Assembly (NCBI GenBank): GCA_027488975.1
Contig: JAIYAQ010000002.1
Coordinates: 38,298-102,297, forward strand
Reading direction: 5' to 3'
Source of the DNA: Cyanobium sp. E1_MAG_00006
GTDB taxonomy: Bacteria > Cyanobacteriota > Cyanobacteriia > PCC-6307 > Cyanobiaceae
Length of the DNA: 64,000 bases
Numbering within the stretch: position 1 is the first letter of the stretch; each line of letters begins with the position of its first letter. Below, in pieces: positions 20,601-29,513 of the stretch. Position numbers and translations under genes: made by a program. The notes below the pieces were generated by a model. That model ran no database searches. It saw only the letters and a list, made by a program, of their open reading frames with translations, and was not told the DNA's origin.

Positions 20601-20645
20601 CGGATTGCCTGCTCAGTAGGCGGGCATTCTCTCCTGTCAGGGGAC

Positions 20646-21467
20646 TCAGCCCCGCTGACATTGCTGCCGCCAGCGCTCGAGCAGCAGTGGCCCGGCTGCC
20701 ACCGCCACATTCAGGGATTCCACCGCGGTGCTGTGGGGGATGGTGACCCGCTGGCTGGCCAGGGCCGCCAGCTCGGGGTGCAGGCCGGCGCCCTCATTGC
20801 CCAGCAGCAGCACCGTGGGTCTGGTCCAGTCCAGTTGCCAATAGGGGAGTGGCGGCTCCGCTCCGGCGGCAGCTCCCTCCACCAGGGTGGCCACGAGCTG
20901 GTGGCCGGTGCTGAGGGCGCCTTCCAGCAGCGGCCTGAGAGCAGCTCGATCGGCTTCGCGCCGCAGGGGCAGGGCCAAGGCGGCCCCGGCAGAGGCCCGC
21001 AGCACCTTCGGCTGCCAGGGGTCGGCGCCGCCGGCCAGCCACACCTCCTTCACGCCGGCCGCCAGGGCGGTGCGCAACAGCGTGCCGAGATTGCCGGGGT
21101 CCTGCAGCTGATCGAGGGCCAGCACGAAGCCACCTCCACCCTCTCCTCCACCGCTGGCCTGCGGCAGGGCTGCGGTTGGCAGGGTGAGCACCACGCCATC
21201 GGGGTGCTCGGTGGTGGCCACCGCCGCCAGGACCTCCTCGCTCACTGGTTGCACCGTTGGCGCATCCGTCGGCAGCAGGCCGTCGTGGCGTTCCAGCCAG
21301 GCCGGAGTGGCCAGGATCCGCTCGGGCTGCAACCCCAGCCGCCTCACCTCCTGCAGCAGATGGGTTCCTTCCAGCAGCAGCAGTCCCTGCTCACGCCGCC
21401 CCCGGGGCTGATGCAGCGCCCGCAGGCGGGCCACCAGGGGATTGCGGCGACTGGTGATCAGCTCCAC
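20646..21467 (-). CDS. SpoU/TrmH-family RNA 2'-O-methyltransferase
   Basis: This 273-residue protein has a substrate-binding N-terminal domain (about 1-100, SRRNPLVARLRAL) and a trefoil-knot methyltransferase domain. The SPOUT motifs are visible: DQLQDPGNLGTLLRTALAAG (about 120-139), LLLGNEGAGLHPEL (about 219-232) and IPHSTAVESLNVAVAAG (about 241-257). It methylates ribose in tRNA or rRNA using S-adenosylmethionine. The target nucleotide cannot be told; a 23S rRNA role is common for this length. The region after residue 100 has a glycine-rich linker. Confidence 0.9.
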   Translation of the reverse strand: MELITSRRNPLVARLRALHQPRGRREQGLLLLEGTHLLQEVRRLGLQPERILATPAWLERHDGLLPTDAPTVQPVSEEVLAAVATTEHPDGVVLTLPTAALPQASGGGEGGGGFVLALDQLQDPGNLGTLLRTALAAGVKEVWLAGGADPWQPKVLRASAGAALALPLRREADRAALRPLLEGALSTGHQLVATLVEGAAAGAEPPLPYWQLDWTRPTVLLLGNEGAGLHPELAALASQRVTIPHSTAVESLNVAVAAGPLLLERWRQQCQRG

Positions 21468-21490
21468 GGGCGTTGGGTACCGCAGGGGGC

Positions 21491-21739
21491 TCAGAAGCTC
21501 TGGTGGCGGCGCACATGCAGGCCTTCGCCGACCACAAGCTTGTGCTCCTGCAGATCCAGACCCCGCACCGCGGCGACCTCACCCTTGAGTCCCTCGGTGG
21601 TCAGGTTCTTGATCAGCTCCTTGATCAGGATGTCTTCGATCGTGTTCTGGTCGAAGGCATCCGGTGTGAGCGCCTCGAGGAACTTGCCCATTTTGGAGGC
21701 CATCACCTCGGAGGCATTGGTGATCTTGAGAACGAGCAT
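21491..21739 (-). CDS. Small conserved-looking cyanobacterial protein (82 aa)
   Basis: No function is recognised. The 82-residue protein starts MLVLKITNASEVMASKMGKF and is predicted mostly helical in its first half (EDILIKELIKNLT) and strand-rich in its second (GLDLQEHKLVVGEGLHV). There is no signal peptide or membrane segment. It lies 23 bases upstream of the SPOUT methyltransferase on the same strand, so it may be the first gene of that transcript. Its codon use is like the neighbouring housekeeping genes. Confidence 0.72.
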   Translation of the reverse strand: MLVLKITNASEVMASKMGKFLEALTPDAFDQNTIEDILIKELIKNLTTEGLKGEVAAVRGLDLQEHKLVVGEGLHVRRHQSF

Positions 21740-21924
21740 TGCGCCGGTCCGGTGAGAAGGCTGCGGGGGGCAGTCTGCTCGGCAGCAGCAATGCCCCCCT
21801 GGTCACAGCCCCAAGCTGGACACGGGAGTCCCGTAGCGCAAGCACCACGGCCGTGCTGCAACGGAGCGTTTCCCCCGAAACTGCCAGTACTGCCGGCCCA
21901 CACCCAAATCATCAAATCTGTAAC

Positions 21925-21952
21925 AAAAAGCCCCCCTCGCGTGAGGGGGGCT
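21925..21952 (-). terminator. Intrinsic terminator after tRNA-Leu(CAG)
   Basis: A 10-bp stem AGCCCCCCTC / GAGGGGGGCT with a 4-base loop ends, on the minus strand, in five T. It lies 6 bases past the 3' end of tRNA-Leu and stops that transcript. Confidence 0.92.
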
Positions 21953-21958
21953 CGGAAG

Positions 21959-22042
21959 TGCGGATGGGGAGACTTGAACTCCCACGACATTGCTGCCACT
22001 AGTACCTGAAACTAGCGCGTCTACCAATTCCGCCACATCCGC
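21959..22042 (-). tRNA. tRNA-Leu (anticodon CAG)
   Basis: This 84-nt class II tRNA has a GCGGATG/CATCCGC acceptor stem, discriminator A and a long variable arm typical of leucine tRNAs. The anticodon stem CTAGT/ACTAG encloses the loop TTCAGGT, giving anticodon CAG for CUG codons. CCA is not encoded. The gene is on the minus strand and is followed by an intrinsic terminator. Confidence 0.96.
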
Positions 22043-22213
22043 TTGGGGTGGAGGTGGGCGCCTGCCGGCATCCCATGGCTGCCGTCATTGCGACGACTTC
22101 GGAAATGTACCCCATCGCCTGCGGGCAGAAAGGTCAGTTCCAGGGCCGGCCGTCTAGACGGTCTCAGGTTTGGTTGTCAAGATTGGGGCCCTAAAGGCGG
22201 GACGCCCGAAGCC

Positions 22214-23536
22214 ATGACCTTGACTATTGTCCCGTCTCAGCAGATTCTCAATCCTCAGCTTGAGATCGCCGGCGGGCGTCAGCTCAGCGGTGAGCTGCGG
22301 GTGAGCGGAGCCAAGAACTCGGCCCTCGTGTTGATGGCCGCCAGCCTGCTCACCGAGGACCCGTTGCGCCTGCGCAACGTGCCGCCGCTCACCGACATCC
22401 AGGGGATGGCGGAGATCCTCAGCTCCCTGGGTGTCCAGGTGCGGCGCAGCCCCGACAGTGTCGAGATGGATGGCTCGGCGGTGTCCCACTCAGCGCCGCC
22501 CTATGAGCTGGTGAACAGCCTGCGGGCCAGCTTCTTCTGCATCGGCCCCCTGCTGGCCCGGCTCGGTATCGCCCGCGTGCCCCTGCCCGGCGGCTGCCAG
22601 ATCGGCACCAGGCCGGTGGTGGAGCACGTGAAGGGCCTCAAGGCGCTCGGTGCCCAGGTGACCATCGAGCACGGCGTGGTGTCGGCTGTGGTCCCCGGCC
22701 GCGGCCATCGCCTCACCGGCGGGCGCATCCACCTGGACTGCCCCAGCGTCGGCGCCACCGAGACGCTGATGATGGCCGCCGCTCTCGCCGATGGCGAGAC
22801 GGTGATTGAGAACGCTGCCCTGGAGCCCGAGGTCGTCGATCTGGCCGGCCTGCTGCTGGCCATGGGCGCCCGGGTGCGGGGCGCCGGCACCCCCACCATC
22901 ACCATCGTCGGTGTGCAACGCCTGCACGGGGCCGACTACGCCGTGATTCCCGACCGGATCGAGGCTGGAACGTTCCTGCTGGCGGCGGCCATCACCCGCT
23001 CCCGCCTCACCGTAGGCCCGGTGATCACCGAACATCTCGGAGCCGTGCTCACCAAGCTGGAGGAGGTGGGCTGCCGCCTGGAGATTGACGGCACCAGCGT
23101 GACCATCAGCGCCGATGCGATCAACGCCGTCGATCTGCGCACCCAGCCCTTCCCCGGTTTCCCCACCGACCTGCAGGCTCCGTTCATGAGCCTGCTGGCC
23201 ACGGCCCAGGGCACCAGCGTGATCACCGAGAACATCTTCGAGAACCGTCTCCAGCACGTGGCCGAGCTGCAGCGCATGGGCTCCGCCATCCGCGTGCAGG
23301 GCAACACCGCCTTCGTGGAGGGTGTCCCCCGCCTCAGCGGCGCACCGGTGCAGGGCAGTGATCTGCGTGCATCGGCGGCGATGGTGCTTGCAGGCCTGGC
23401 GGCTGAGGGCATCACCACCGTGCAGGGCCTGGAATATCTCGACCGGGGCTATGCCGATTTCGAGGGCAAGCTCAACGGGGTCGGCGCCTCGATCCGTCGC
23501 GTTGGCCCCAGCGGCGTCCTCAGCGCCGCGGCCTAA
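22214..23536 (+). CDS. murA: UDP-N-acetylglucosamine 1-carboxyvinyltransferase MurA
   Basis: This is the first committed enzyme of peptidoglycan synthesis; it transfers enolpyruvate from PEP to UDP-GlcNAc. The 440-residue protein has the family two-domain fold with [14 protein letters not shown] at the start (Lys34) and the catalytic cysteine Cys128 in [16 protein letters not shown], the fosfomycin target. ATG 22214 is chosen over the longer open frame because it gives the standard N-terminus. It is followed 12 bases later by tRNA-Leu(CAA). Confidence 0.97.
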   Translation: MTLTIVPSQQILNPQLEIAGGRQLSGELRVSGAKNSALVLMAASLLTEDPLRLRNVPPLTDIQGMAEILSSLGVQVRRSPDSVEMDGSAVSHSAPPYELVNSLRASFFCIGPLLARLGIARVPLPGGCQIGTRPVVEHVKGLKALGAQVTIEHGVVSAVVPGRGHRLTGGRIHLDCPSVGATETLMMAAALADGETVIENAALEPEVVDLAGLLLAMGARVRGAGTPTITIVGVQRLHGADYAVIPDRIEAGTFLLAAAITRSRLTVGPVITEHLGAVLTKLEEVGCRLEIDGTSVTISADAINAVDLRTQPFPGFPTDLQAPFMSLLATAQGTSVITENIFENRLQHVAELQRMGSAIRVQGNTAFVEGVPRLSGAPVQGSDLRASAAMVLAGLAAEGITTVQGLEYLDRGYADFEGKLNGVGASIRRVGPSGVLSAAA

Positions 23537-23548
23537 AGTCGCGCCTGC

Positions 23549-23630
23549 GGGAGCGTGCCGGAATTGGTAGACGGACTCGACTCAAAATCGAGCGCCTTCG
23601 GGCATGTGGGTTCGAGTCCCACCGCTCCCA
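23549..23630 (+). tRNA. tRNA-Leu (anticodon CAA)
   Basis: This 82-nt class II tRNA has acceptor stem GGGAGCG/CGCTCCC and discriminator A. The anticodon stem CTCGA/TCGAG encloses CTCAAAA, giving anticodon CAA for UUG codons. The variable arm GCGCCTTCGGGCAT is of leucine type and the T arm GTGGG-TTCGAGT-CCCAC is complete. It sits between murA and argD. Confidence 0.96.
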
Positions 23631-23683
23631 TCACAACCTTGGTCACGGCACCGCCGCGCCAGGCACCGCCCCACTCGGCGGTG

Positions 23684-24898
23684 ATGAACACCTACGGGCG
23701 CTTCCCGATTGAACTGGTGCGAGGCCGCGGCGTTTGGCTGTGGGACAGCCAGGGCAAGCGCTATCTCGATGGCGTGGCGGGCATTGCCGTCTGCACCCTC
23801 GGCCACAGCAGTCCGGTCATGCGGCGGGCGCTGTCGCGGCAGCTGCGCAAGCTGCAGCACGTGTCCAACCTCTACCGGATCCCGGAGCAGGAGCAGCTGG
23901 CGGCCTGGATCACCGCCAACAGCTGCACCGACAAGGTTTTCTTCTGCAATTCCGGCGCCGAGGCCAATGAGGCGGCGATCAAGCTGGCCCGCAAGCACGG
24001 CCATGTGGTGCGCGGTATCGATGGCAGCGCCGAGCGCGGGCCGCTGATTCTCACCGCTCAGGCCAGCTTCCACGGCCGCACGCTGGCGGCCGTCAGCGCC
24101 ACCGGCCAGCCGAAGTATCACCAGGGCTTCGAGCCGATGGTGCACGGCTTTCGCCATTTCCCCTACAACGACACGGCCGCCTTCGAGGCGTTGCTGCGCG
24201 AGTGCGAGGCCGAGGGGCCGCGGGTGGCGGCGGTGCTGCTGGAACCCCTGCAGGGCGAAGGCGGCGTGAACCCCGGCGATCCGGCCTTCTTCCGCCGCGT
24301 GCGCGAGCTCTGCGATCAGCACAACATCCTGCTGATCTTCGATGAGGTGCAGGTGGGTGTCGGCCGCACCGGCTGCCTGTGGGGCTATCAGAAGCTGGGG
24401 GTTGAGCCCGATGCCATCACCCTGGCCAAGGGCCTTGGGGGCGGCATGCCGATCGGTGCCCTGTGCGTGAAGGCCAAGGCCGATCTGCTCCAGCCCGGTG
24501 AACACGCCAGCACCTTCGGCGGCAATCCCCTGGCCTGCCGCGCCGCCCTCACCGTGGCCGAGGAGCTGAGCCGCCGCAACCTGCCGGCCCACGTGGCGGC
24601 GATGGGGGAGCTGTTGCAGCAGCAGCTGGCGGCACTGGCGGCGCGCCATCCGTCCCTGGCGGAGGGTGCCCGCGGCTGGGGTCTCCTGCAGGGGCTGGTG
24701 CTGCGCTCCGATGGCCCGGCGGCGATCGATGTGGTGAAAGCGGCCATGGCCGAGAGGCTGCTGCTGGTGCCCGCCGGAACCAATGTGGTGCGTTTCGTGC
24801 CGCCGCTCACGATCAAGCGGCGCCACATCCGCGAAGCGATCAAGCGCCTGGAGAAGGCTCTGCTGGCGTGCCAGGCCCAGACCCCTTCGGCGACCTGA
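23684..24898 (+). CDS. argD: Acetylornithine aminotransferase
   Basis: This PLP enzyme of arginine synthesis converts N-acetylglutamate semialdehyde to N-acetylornithine. It has the class III signature FDEVQVGVGRTG (about 221-232), the PLP lysine in ITLAKGLGGGMPIGA, and the substrate segment NSGAEANEAAIKLAR. ATG 23684 (MNTYGRFPIELVRGRG) is a conservative start; cyanobacterial homologues often have about 15-20 more residues, and the frame is open upstream through the tRNA. The 3' end overlaps folC by 31 bases, so the two are probably coupled. Confidence 0.93.
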   Translation: MNTYGRFPIELVRGRGVWLWDSQGKRYLDGVAGIAVCTLGHSSPVMRRALSRQLRKLQHVSNLYRIPEQEQLAAWITANSCTDKVFFCNSGAEANEAAIKLARKHGHVVRGIDGSAERGPLILTAQASFHGRTLAAVSATGQPKYHQGFEPMVHGFRHFPYNDTAAFEALLRECEAEGPRVAAVLLEPLQGEGGVNPGDPAFFRRVRELCDQHNILLIFDEVQVGVGRTGCLWGYQKLGVEPDAITLAKGLGGGMPIGALCVKAKADLLQPGEHASTFGGNPLACRAALTVAEELSRRNLPAHVAAMGELLQQQLAALAARHPSLAEGARGWGLLQGLVLRSDGPAAIDVVKAAMAERLLLVPAGTNVVRFVPPLTIKRRHIREAIKRLEKALLACQAQTPSAT

Positions 24899-26181
24899 TC
24901 GCCCCCTTCAGCCGCCGGGGTGTCGACCTGGGGCTGGAGCGGCTGCAGACGGCCCTGGAGGAGCTGGGCCATCCGGAACGGCGCTTCGCGGCCGTGCAGG
25001 TGGCGGGCACCAACGGCAAAGGCTCAATCAGCACGATGCTGGAGCGCATCGCCGCTGCCGCCGGCATCCGCTGCGGGCTTTACACCTCGCCCCACCTGCT
25101 GAGCTGGTGCGAGCGCATCCGCCTGCCCGGCGGCCTGATCGCCGAGGCGGAGCTGCGGCGCCTGCTCCAGGCTCTGCAGCCGCTGGCCCTCCGCCACAAC
25201 CTCACCCCCTTCGAGCTGGTGACAGCCGCCGCCTTTCAGTCCTTCGCCGAGGCCGGCGTGGAGTTGGTGGTGCTGGAGGTGGGGTTGGGGGGGCGGCTCG
25301 ATGCCACCACGGTGCACCCTGATCGCCAGGTGCTGGCCCTCGCCAGCATCGGCCTCGACCACACCGAACACCTCGGCCCCACCTTGGCGGCCATCGCCGC
25401 GGAGAAGGCCGGTGTGCTGCATGCCGGTGCGGTGGCGGTCAGCGGGCCGCAGGCGCCGGAGGCCGCTGCGGTTCTGGAGCGGCAGGCTCTGGCCCTGGGC
25501 TGCGATCTGCGCTGGGTGGAGCCGTTGCCGCCCGAGGCTCAGGGCGGGCCGCGGGTTGGCCTGGCCGGCGATCTGCAGCGCCACAACGCAGCCGTGGCCC
25601 TGGGCGCGGCCCAGGCTTTGGCGGAGCGGGGCTGGCCGATCGATGCCGCCGCCATGGAGCGCGGCCTGGCGACGGCCCGCTGGCCCGGTCGGCTGGAGCG
25701 CCGCTGCTTCGACCGGCGGCCCCTGCTGCTTGATGGCGCCCACAACCCGCCGGCTGCGGAGGCGCTGCGCCGCGAACTGGATCGGCTGGAGCCTCAGGCT
25801 GAGGAGCTTCAGGCTGAAGAGTCCAGGGCTATGGAGCGATCCACGGCCGCATCGCCGCGCCGCTGGCTGATCGGCATCCAGCGCCACAAGGATGCCCCGC
25901 AGCTGCTGCGGGCGCTGCTGCGCCCCGGCGATGCCCTGCGAGTGACGGCCTTGCCGGAGCATGCCTGCTGGCGTGCGGCGGAGCTGCGGGACTTGCCGGA
26001 GCTGGAGGCTGCACAACTGGAGATCACCGACGCCAGCGGGGATCTGCAGGTCGACCTGGCCTGGCTGGTGGCGTCAGCGGCGTTGCCGGTGGCCTGCGGT
26101 TCGCTCTATCTGGTGGCGGAGCTGCTGCCGCTGCTGGATGCCGAGGTCCCGCGTCAGGTGGTCGGCAACCCGACAGACTGA
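24868..26181 (+). CDS. folC: Folylpolyglutamate/dihydrofolate synthase FolC
   Basis: This 437-residue ATP-dependent ligase adds glutamate to folates, and in many bacteria also makes dihydrofolate from dihydropteroate. The Mur-ligase-type loop VAGTNGKGSIST (about 46-57) and LEVGLGGRLDATT (about 137-149) mark the family, and LLLDGAHNPPAA opens the C-terminal domain. GTG 24868 is the start; it overlaps argD by 31 bases. A Glu/Gln-rich insert (about 310-325) separates conserved blocks. Confidence 0.93.
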   Translation: MPGPDPFGDLIAPFSRRGVDLGLERLQTALEELGHPERRFAAVQVAGTNGKGSISTMLERIAAAAGIRCGLYTSPHLLSWCERIRLPGGLIAEAELRRLLQALQPLALRHNLTPFELVTAAAFQSFAEAGVELVVLEVGLGGRLDATTVHPDRQVLALASIGLDHTEHLGPTLAAIAAEKAGVLHAGAVAVSGPQAPEAAAVLERQALALGCDLRWVEPLPPEAQGGPRVGLAGDLQRHNAAVALGAAQALAERGWPIDAAAMERGLATARWPGRLERRCFDRRPLLLDGAHNPPAAEALRRELDRLEPQAEELQAEESRAMERSTAASPRRWLIGIQRHKDAPQLLRALLRPGDALRVTALPEHACWRAAELRDLPELEAAQLEITDASGDLQVDLAWLVASAALPVACGSLYLVAELLPLLDAEVPRQVVGNPTD

Positions 26182-26201
26182 AGGTCGTCGCCCTGCGCGC
26201 C

Positions 26202-26711
26202 ATGATCCGTCGCCTGTCCGCCTGGCTTGCCGGGGCGTTGGTTCTGGCCCTGCTGCTGGTGCTGCCGGCTCCCGCCATGACACTCCAGGACAGTGCCCTG
26301 GTCCAGGACACGGTGGACTACACACTCACCAATCAGAGCGGCAAGGACTTCTCGGGCCAGCAGCTCGCCAACACCTCCTTCGCCGGCGCCGTGGGTAAGG
26401 GGGCCAGCTTCGCCGGCGCCAACCTGCACGGGGCGATCCTCACGCAGGGGGCCTTCCCGGACGCTGATTTCAGCGGCGCCGATCTCTCCGATGCCCTGAT
26501 GGACCGCGTCGACATGAGTGGTACCAACCTGCGCGGCGCGCTGCTGGTGGGTGCGATCGCCTCCGGCGGCAGCTTCAGCCGTGCCGATGTGACCGATGCG
26601 GACTTCACCGATGCCCTGCTGGATCGGGTGGATCAGCGCCTGCTCTGCGCCACGGCCAGCGGCACAAACCCGGTGACCGGGGCCGATACCCGCGCCAGCC
26701 TTGGCTGTTGA
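26202..26711 (+). CDS. Exported pentapeptide-repeat protein, probable thylakoid lumen protein
   Basis: This 169-residue protein has a signal peptide (AWLAGALVLALLLVLPAPAM, about 7-26), then about 13 pentapeptide repeats of the A(D/N)LXX type from residue 47 to 140 (for example FSGADLSDALMDRVDMSG). They form a right-handed beta-helix. A short tail with two cysteines (LLCATASG ... LGC) closes it, as in lumenal pentapeptide proteins of cyanobacteria and chloroplasts, where the pair may form a disulfide. The role is structural and unknown. It starts 20 bases after folC. Confidence 0.85.
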   Translation: MIRRLSAWLAGALVLALLLVLPAPAMTLQDSALVQDTVDYTLTNQSGKDFSGQQLANTSFAGAVGKGASFAGANLHGAILTQGAFPDADFSGADLSDALMDRVDMSGTNLRGALLVGAIASGGSFSRADVTDADFTDALLDRVDQRLLCATASGTNPVTGADTRASLGC

Positions 26712-26757
26712 TTGCTGATCGGCTGCTGATTGCTGATTGCCAGCTGATTGCTGATCC
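26709..26757. repeat. Short direct repeats of GATTGCTGAT
   Basis: After the pentapeptide gene stop, the decamer GATTGCTGAT occurs three times in about 48 bases, with one partly overlapping copy. It lies between convergent genes and has no open frame. It may be slippage-derived; no hairpin with a T tract is present. Confidence 0.6.
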
Positions 26758-26764
26758 CCAGCCG

Positions 26765-28174
26765 CTAGCGCTCCAGCCAGCCGCGCAGCTTGCCGGGATT
26801 GAGCAGTCCAGCCGGGTCGTACGCGGCCTTGGCGGCCACCTGATCGGCATCCACCACACCCAGGCCACCGTCCTCGACGGTGAACACGTGCGGGTTGAAG
26901 AGCACGCAGCCCAGCTCGCGCGCCTGATCGATCAGCTGCTCCAGGGCCTCACGGCCGCGCCAGCGCAGCAGCGGCAGACAGGCCAGGCGCTGCGCACCCA
27001 TGCTGCGTACCGCTTCCAGATGCCAGAGCAGGTCGTCGCCCCAGCGCTGCCGCAGGGCCGCCAGGGCCGGCCCCTCAGGCTGGGGCAGCAGCAGCTGCAG
27101 GTAGGTGATCTGCGGGTCGCGGCCACGCACATGCAGCGTGGTGTGGTTCCAGGTGAGCTCCCGCAGGGGGATGCCGCGGCTGCTGCCCTGGGGAGCCTGC
27201 CACAGCAGCCGACCGCCGAGCTCCGGCAGCCAGGCCTCGAGCAACGGCAGGGCATCCGGGGCCGCCAGCAGCAGCAGGCGATGGGTGCTGCCGTCGGCCG
27301 CCGGGCACCCTTGCGGCCAGGGCAGCTGGGCGGCAACCGGCCCCTCCAGGGCACAGAGCGAGTGCAGCAGCAACGCCGAGGCCGGCAGTTGCTGCGCCGC
27401 TGCCAGAGCTGCGTCCCAGTCGGCGAACTCCAGCACCAGCTGCTGCCAGGCCACCGCCGCGGCACTGGCCATCGTCAGCGTCGTGAGGATGCCGTTGCAG
27501 CCGTAGGCATGGTTGAGCGGTTGGGCGGCGCTGGCATCCAGTCGCAACTGGCGCGGGTTCGCTTCCACCGTCACCAGCTCCAGGCCGAGCAGATGTCCGG
27601 GGTCGCGCAGGAAGCCCCAGCGCAATGAGCCGATGCCGCCGGAGCCGCCGGCCAGGAAGCCCCCCAGGGTGGCGCTGCGCACGGTGCTCGGCAGCAGCCG
27701 CGGTTCGCGGCCATGCAGCAGCAGCTGCTGTTCCAGATCCTCCAGCAGCAGGCCGGGCTCTGCACAGAACACGCCGCTGGCCTGATCGAGCTCCAGCAGC
27801 CGGTTCAGGCCGCTGCTGTCCAACACCAGCCCTCCGGCCAGGGGAACGCACTGGCCGTAGTTGCCGGTGCCCGCCCCGCGCAGGGTGAGGCTGACGCCGT
27901 GGCGTGCGCAGGCCGCGGCGATCGCCGGCACCTGCTCGCGCCGCTCGGGGCGCACGCCGATCTGGGCCCTCAGGCCCTGCAGCAGCGGCTGCAGCACCGG
28001 CGAATACACGAAGCCATCGGCGGAGAGAGTCTCCAGCTCCCCGGTGCTGCGCAGGGGTTGCAGGCCGGCGGCCCGCAGATCGGCCGCCAGGGCCTCCAGC
28101 TGCGTCGCCGTGGCCGGCGATGGCAGGGGTTGCGGCAGCGCCGTCGGCAGCGAGGTGGGGGTGGGAGGTGTCAT
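26765..28174 (-). CDS. FAD-binding (PCMH-type) oxidoreductase, GlcD-like
   Basis: This 469-residue flavoprotein has a PCMH FAD domain. The segment VSLTLRGAGTGNYGQCVPLAGG (shown by RGAGTGNYGQ) binds FAD, followed by STVRSATLGGFLAGGSGGIG. The C-terminal half resembles glycolate oxidase GlcD-type enzymes and ends with the typical NPGKLRGWL. The substrate is likely a 2-hydroxyacid or similar alcohol, but this is not shown. ATG 28174 lies 4 bases after the amidohydrolase stop, so the two are an operon with DUF4359 upstream. Confidence 0.83.
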   Translation of the reverse strand: MTPPTPTSLPTALPQPLPSPATATQLEALAADLRAAGLQPLRSTGELETLSADGFVYSPVLQPLLQGLRAQIGVRPERREQVPAIAAACARHGVSLTLRGAGTGNYGQCVPLAGGLVLDSSGLNRLLELDQASGVFCAEPGLLLEDLEQQLLLHGREPRLLPSTVRSATLGGFLAGGSGGIGSLRWGFLRDPGHLLGLELVTVEANPRQLRLDASAAQPLNHAYGCNGILTTLTMASAAAVAWQQLVLEFADWDAALAAAQQLPASALLLHSLCALEGPVAAQLPWPQGCPAADGSTHRLLLLAAPDALPLLEAWLPELGGRLLWQAPQGSSRGIPLRELTWNHTTLHVRGRDPQITYLQLLLPQPEGPALAALRQRWGDDLLWHLEAVRSMGAQRLACLPLLRWRGREALEQLIDQARELGCVLFNPHVFTVEDGGLGVVDADQVAAKAAYDPAGLLNPGKLRGWLER

Positions 28175-28178
28175 CGCA

Positions 28179-29513
28179 TCAGCCGGCGTTGGGGGGCGTT
28201 TCGCCAAGGCTGGCAAGGCGGGGGTCCGGCCGCTGGCTGTGGGGAGGCTCGAGCCAGCGGCCGGCCCGCAGCACCCGTCGCTGGGTTGGGCGCGCCAGCA
28301 GCTCACTCCAGCTCGAGGCGCCCAGCACCAGCAGATCCGCCGGCCCGCCTGGGCGCAGCACCCCATCCCAGTCCAGACCCAGCAGCCGGGAGGCCGCCGT
28401 GGTGAAGGGCATCAGTCCCTGGCGTAGCCAGGGCGGCAGCTGCAGGGCCGGCAGGCTGAGGCGCAGCAGCTCGACCGGGTCGAAATCTCCGCCCGGATAC
28501 CAGGGATCCTGCACGTTGTCGCCGCCGATGGCGGCGCAGACCCCTTCCTGCTGCAGCAGCTTCAGCGGTGCGATCGGGCGCAGCGGCCCCGTCAGACCGT
28601 GGCGCCGGCCCAGCATCCAGAGGTTGGTGGTCGGCAGGACCACCACCGCCACGTTGCGCTCCGCCAGGCCAGCGGCCAGGCGCCGCTGCTGCTCTTCCGG
28701 CAGCAGGGCCAGGCTGCTGCAGTGGCTGCAGGTGATCGGCACGGCCACGGGGCTGCGCTTCAACTCGCGCAGCAGCAGGCGCAGGCCACGGCCGGGCTGG
28801 CGATCGGATTCGTCGATGTGGAGATCGAGGCCGCAGCCGTGCCGGTCGGCCAGCTGCAGCAGGTGCTGCAACTGATCGCCGTGGCTGTAGCCCTCGCTGA
28901 AGGGTGGTCCGAGCACGCCACCGAGCAGCCCGCCGGCTGCGGCGACCCGCCGCGCCAGGGCCTCGCCCTCAGCCGTGGCCCAGTGGGCCAGCGGCACCAG
29001 GGCCGTCAGCTGCAGGGCGAGCCGTCCGTCCCAGCGCTGTTGCAGCTCCAGCAGAGCCTCCCAGCTCGGCTGCTCCTGGGGGCCGCCGCTGTCGATGTGG
29101 CTGCGCAGGGCGCGCAGGCCGTAGCGCCACGCCTGATCCAGGGCCCGTTCGCCCCGCTCCAGAACCAGAGCGGTGCTGCGGACCGCGGCCTCGCGGGTGT
29201 TGGCCTCCAGGGCTCCCGCCATCGAGCCGTCCCGGTTGGGGAAGTCTGTCCAGCTGAAGGCCTTGTCGAGGTGGGCATGGGGCTCCAGCAGCGGAGGCAG
29301 TGCCAGGGGCAGTGCCTCCGGGCAGGTGGCCTCAGCCGAGGAGCTGGGCTGCCGTGGCTCGATGGCGGCGATACGTCCATCCGCCAGGGTGAGCGTCACC
29401 GACAGCAGACCCTCCGCATCCCCGGCGGGAAGGAGCGCGGCGTTCGGGTGCCCGCCGGGGTCCAGCAGCGCGCGGGGGAGGCGTACCGCCAGGGTCTGCG
29501 CCGGCAGGCTCAT
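28179..29513 (-). CDS. Cytosine-deaminase-like amidohydrolase
   Basis: This 444-residue metal-dependent hydrolase has EPHAHLDKAFSW (about 77-88) with the HxH metal ligands, HIDESD for the catalytic region near 235, a CSHCSSL histidine near 260, and GGDNVQDPWYPGGD near 330 for the metal Asp. This order fits CodA/AtzC-type enzymes that deaminate cyclic amidines such as cytosine or isoguanine. The actual substrate is unknown. Its ATG overlaps the upstream DUF4359 stop (ATGA), and its stop is 4 bases before the FAD enzyme. Confidence 0.82.
   Translation of the reverse strand: MSLPAQTLAVRLPRALLDPGGHPNAALLPAGDAEGLLSVTLTLADGRIAAIEPRQPSSSAEATCPEALPLALPPLLEPHAHLDKAFSWTDFPNRDGSMAGALEANTREAAVRSTALVLERGERALDQAWRYGLRALRSHIDSGGPQEQPSWEALLELQQRWDGRLALQLTALVPLAHWATAEGEALARRVAAAGGLLGGVLGPPFSEGYSHGDQLQHLLQLADRHGCGLDLHIDESDRQPGRGLRLLLRELKRSPVAVPITCSHCSSLALLPEEQQRRLAAGLAERNVAVVVLPTTNLWMLGRRHGLTGPLRPIAPLKLLQQEGVCAAIGGDNVQDPWYPGGDFDPVELLRLSLPALQLPPWLRQGLMPFTTAASRLLGLDWDGVLRPGGPADLLVLGASSWSELLARPTQRRVLRAGRWLEPPHSQRPDPRLASLGETPPNAG

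Noticed and set aside
19221..21755. 844-codon plus-strand frame over lpdA and the SPOUT methyltransferase
   Set aside because: It is a long antisense frame caused by high GC and codon bias. Both minus-strand genes have complete family motifs.
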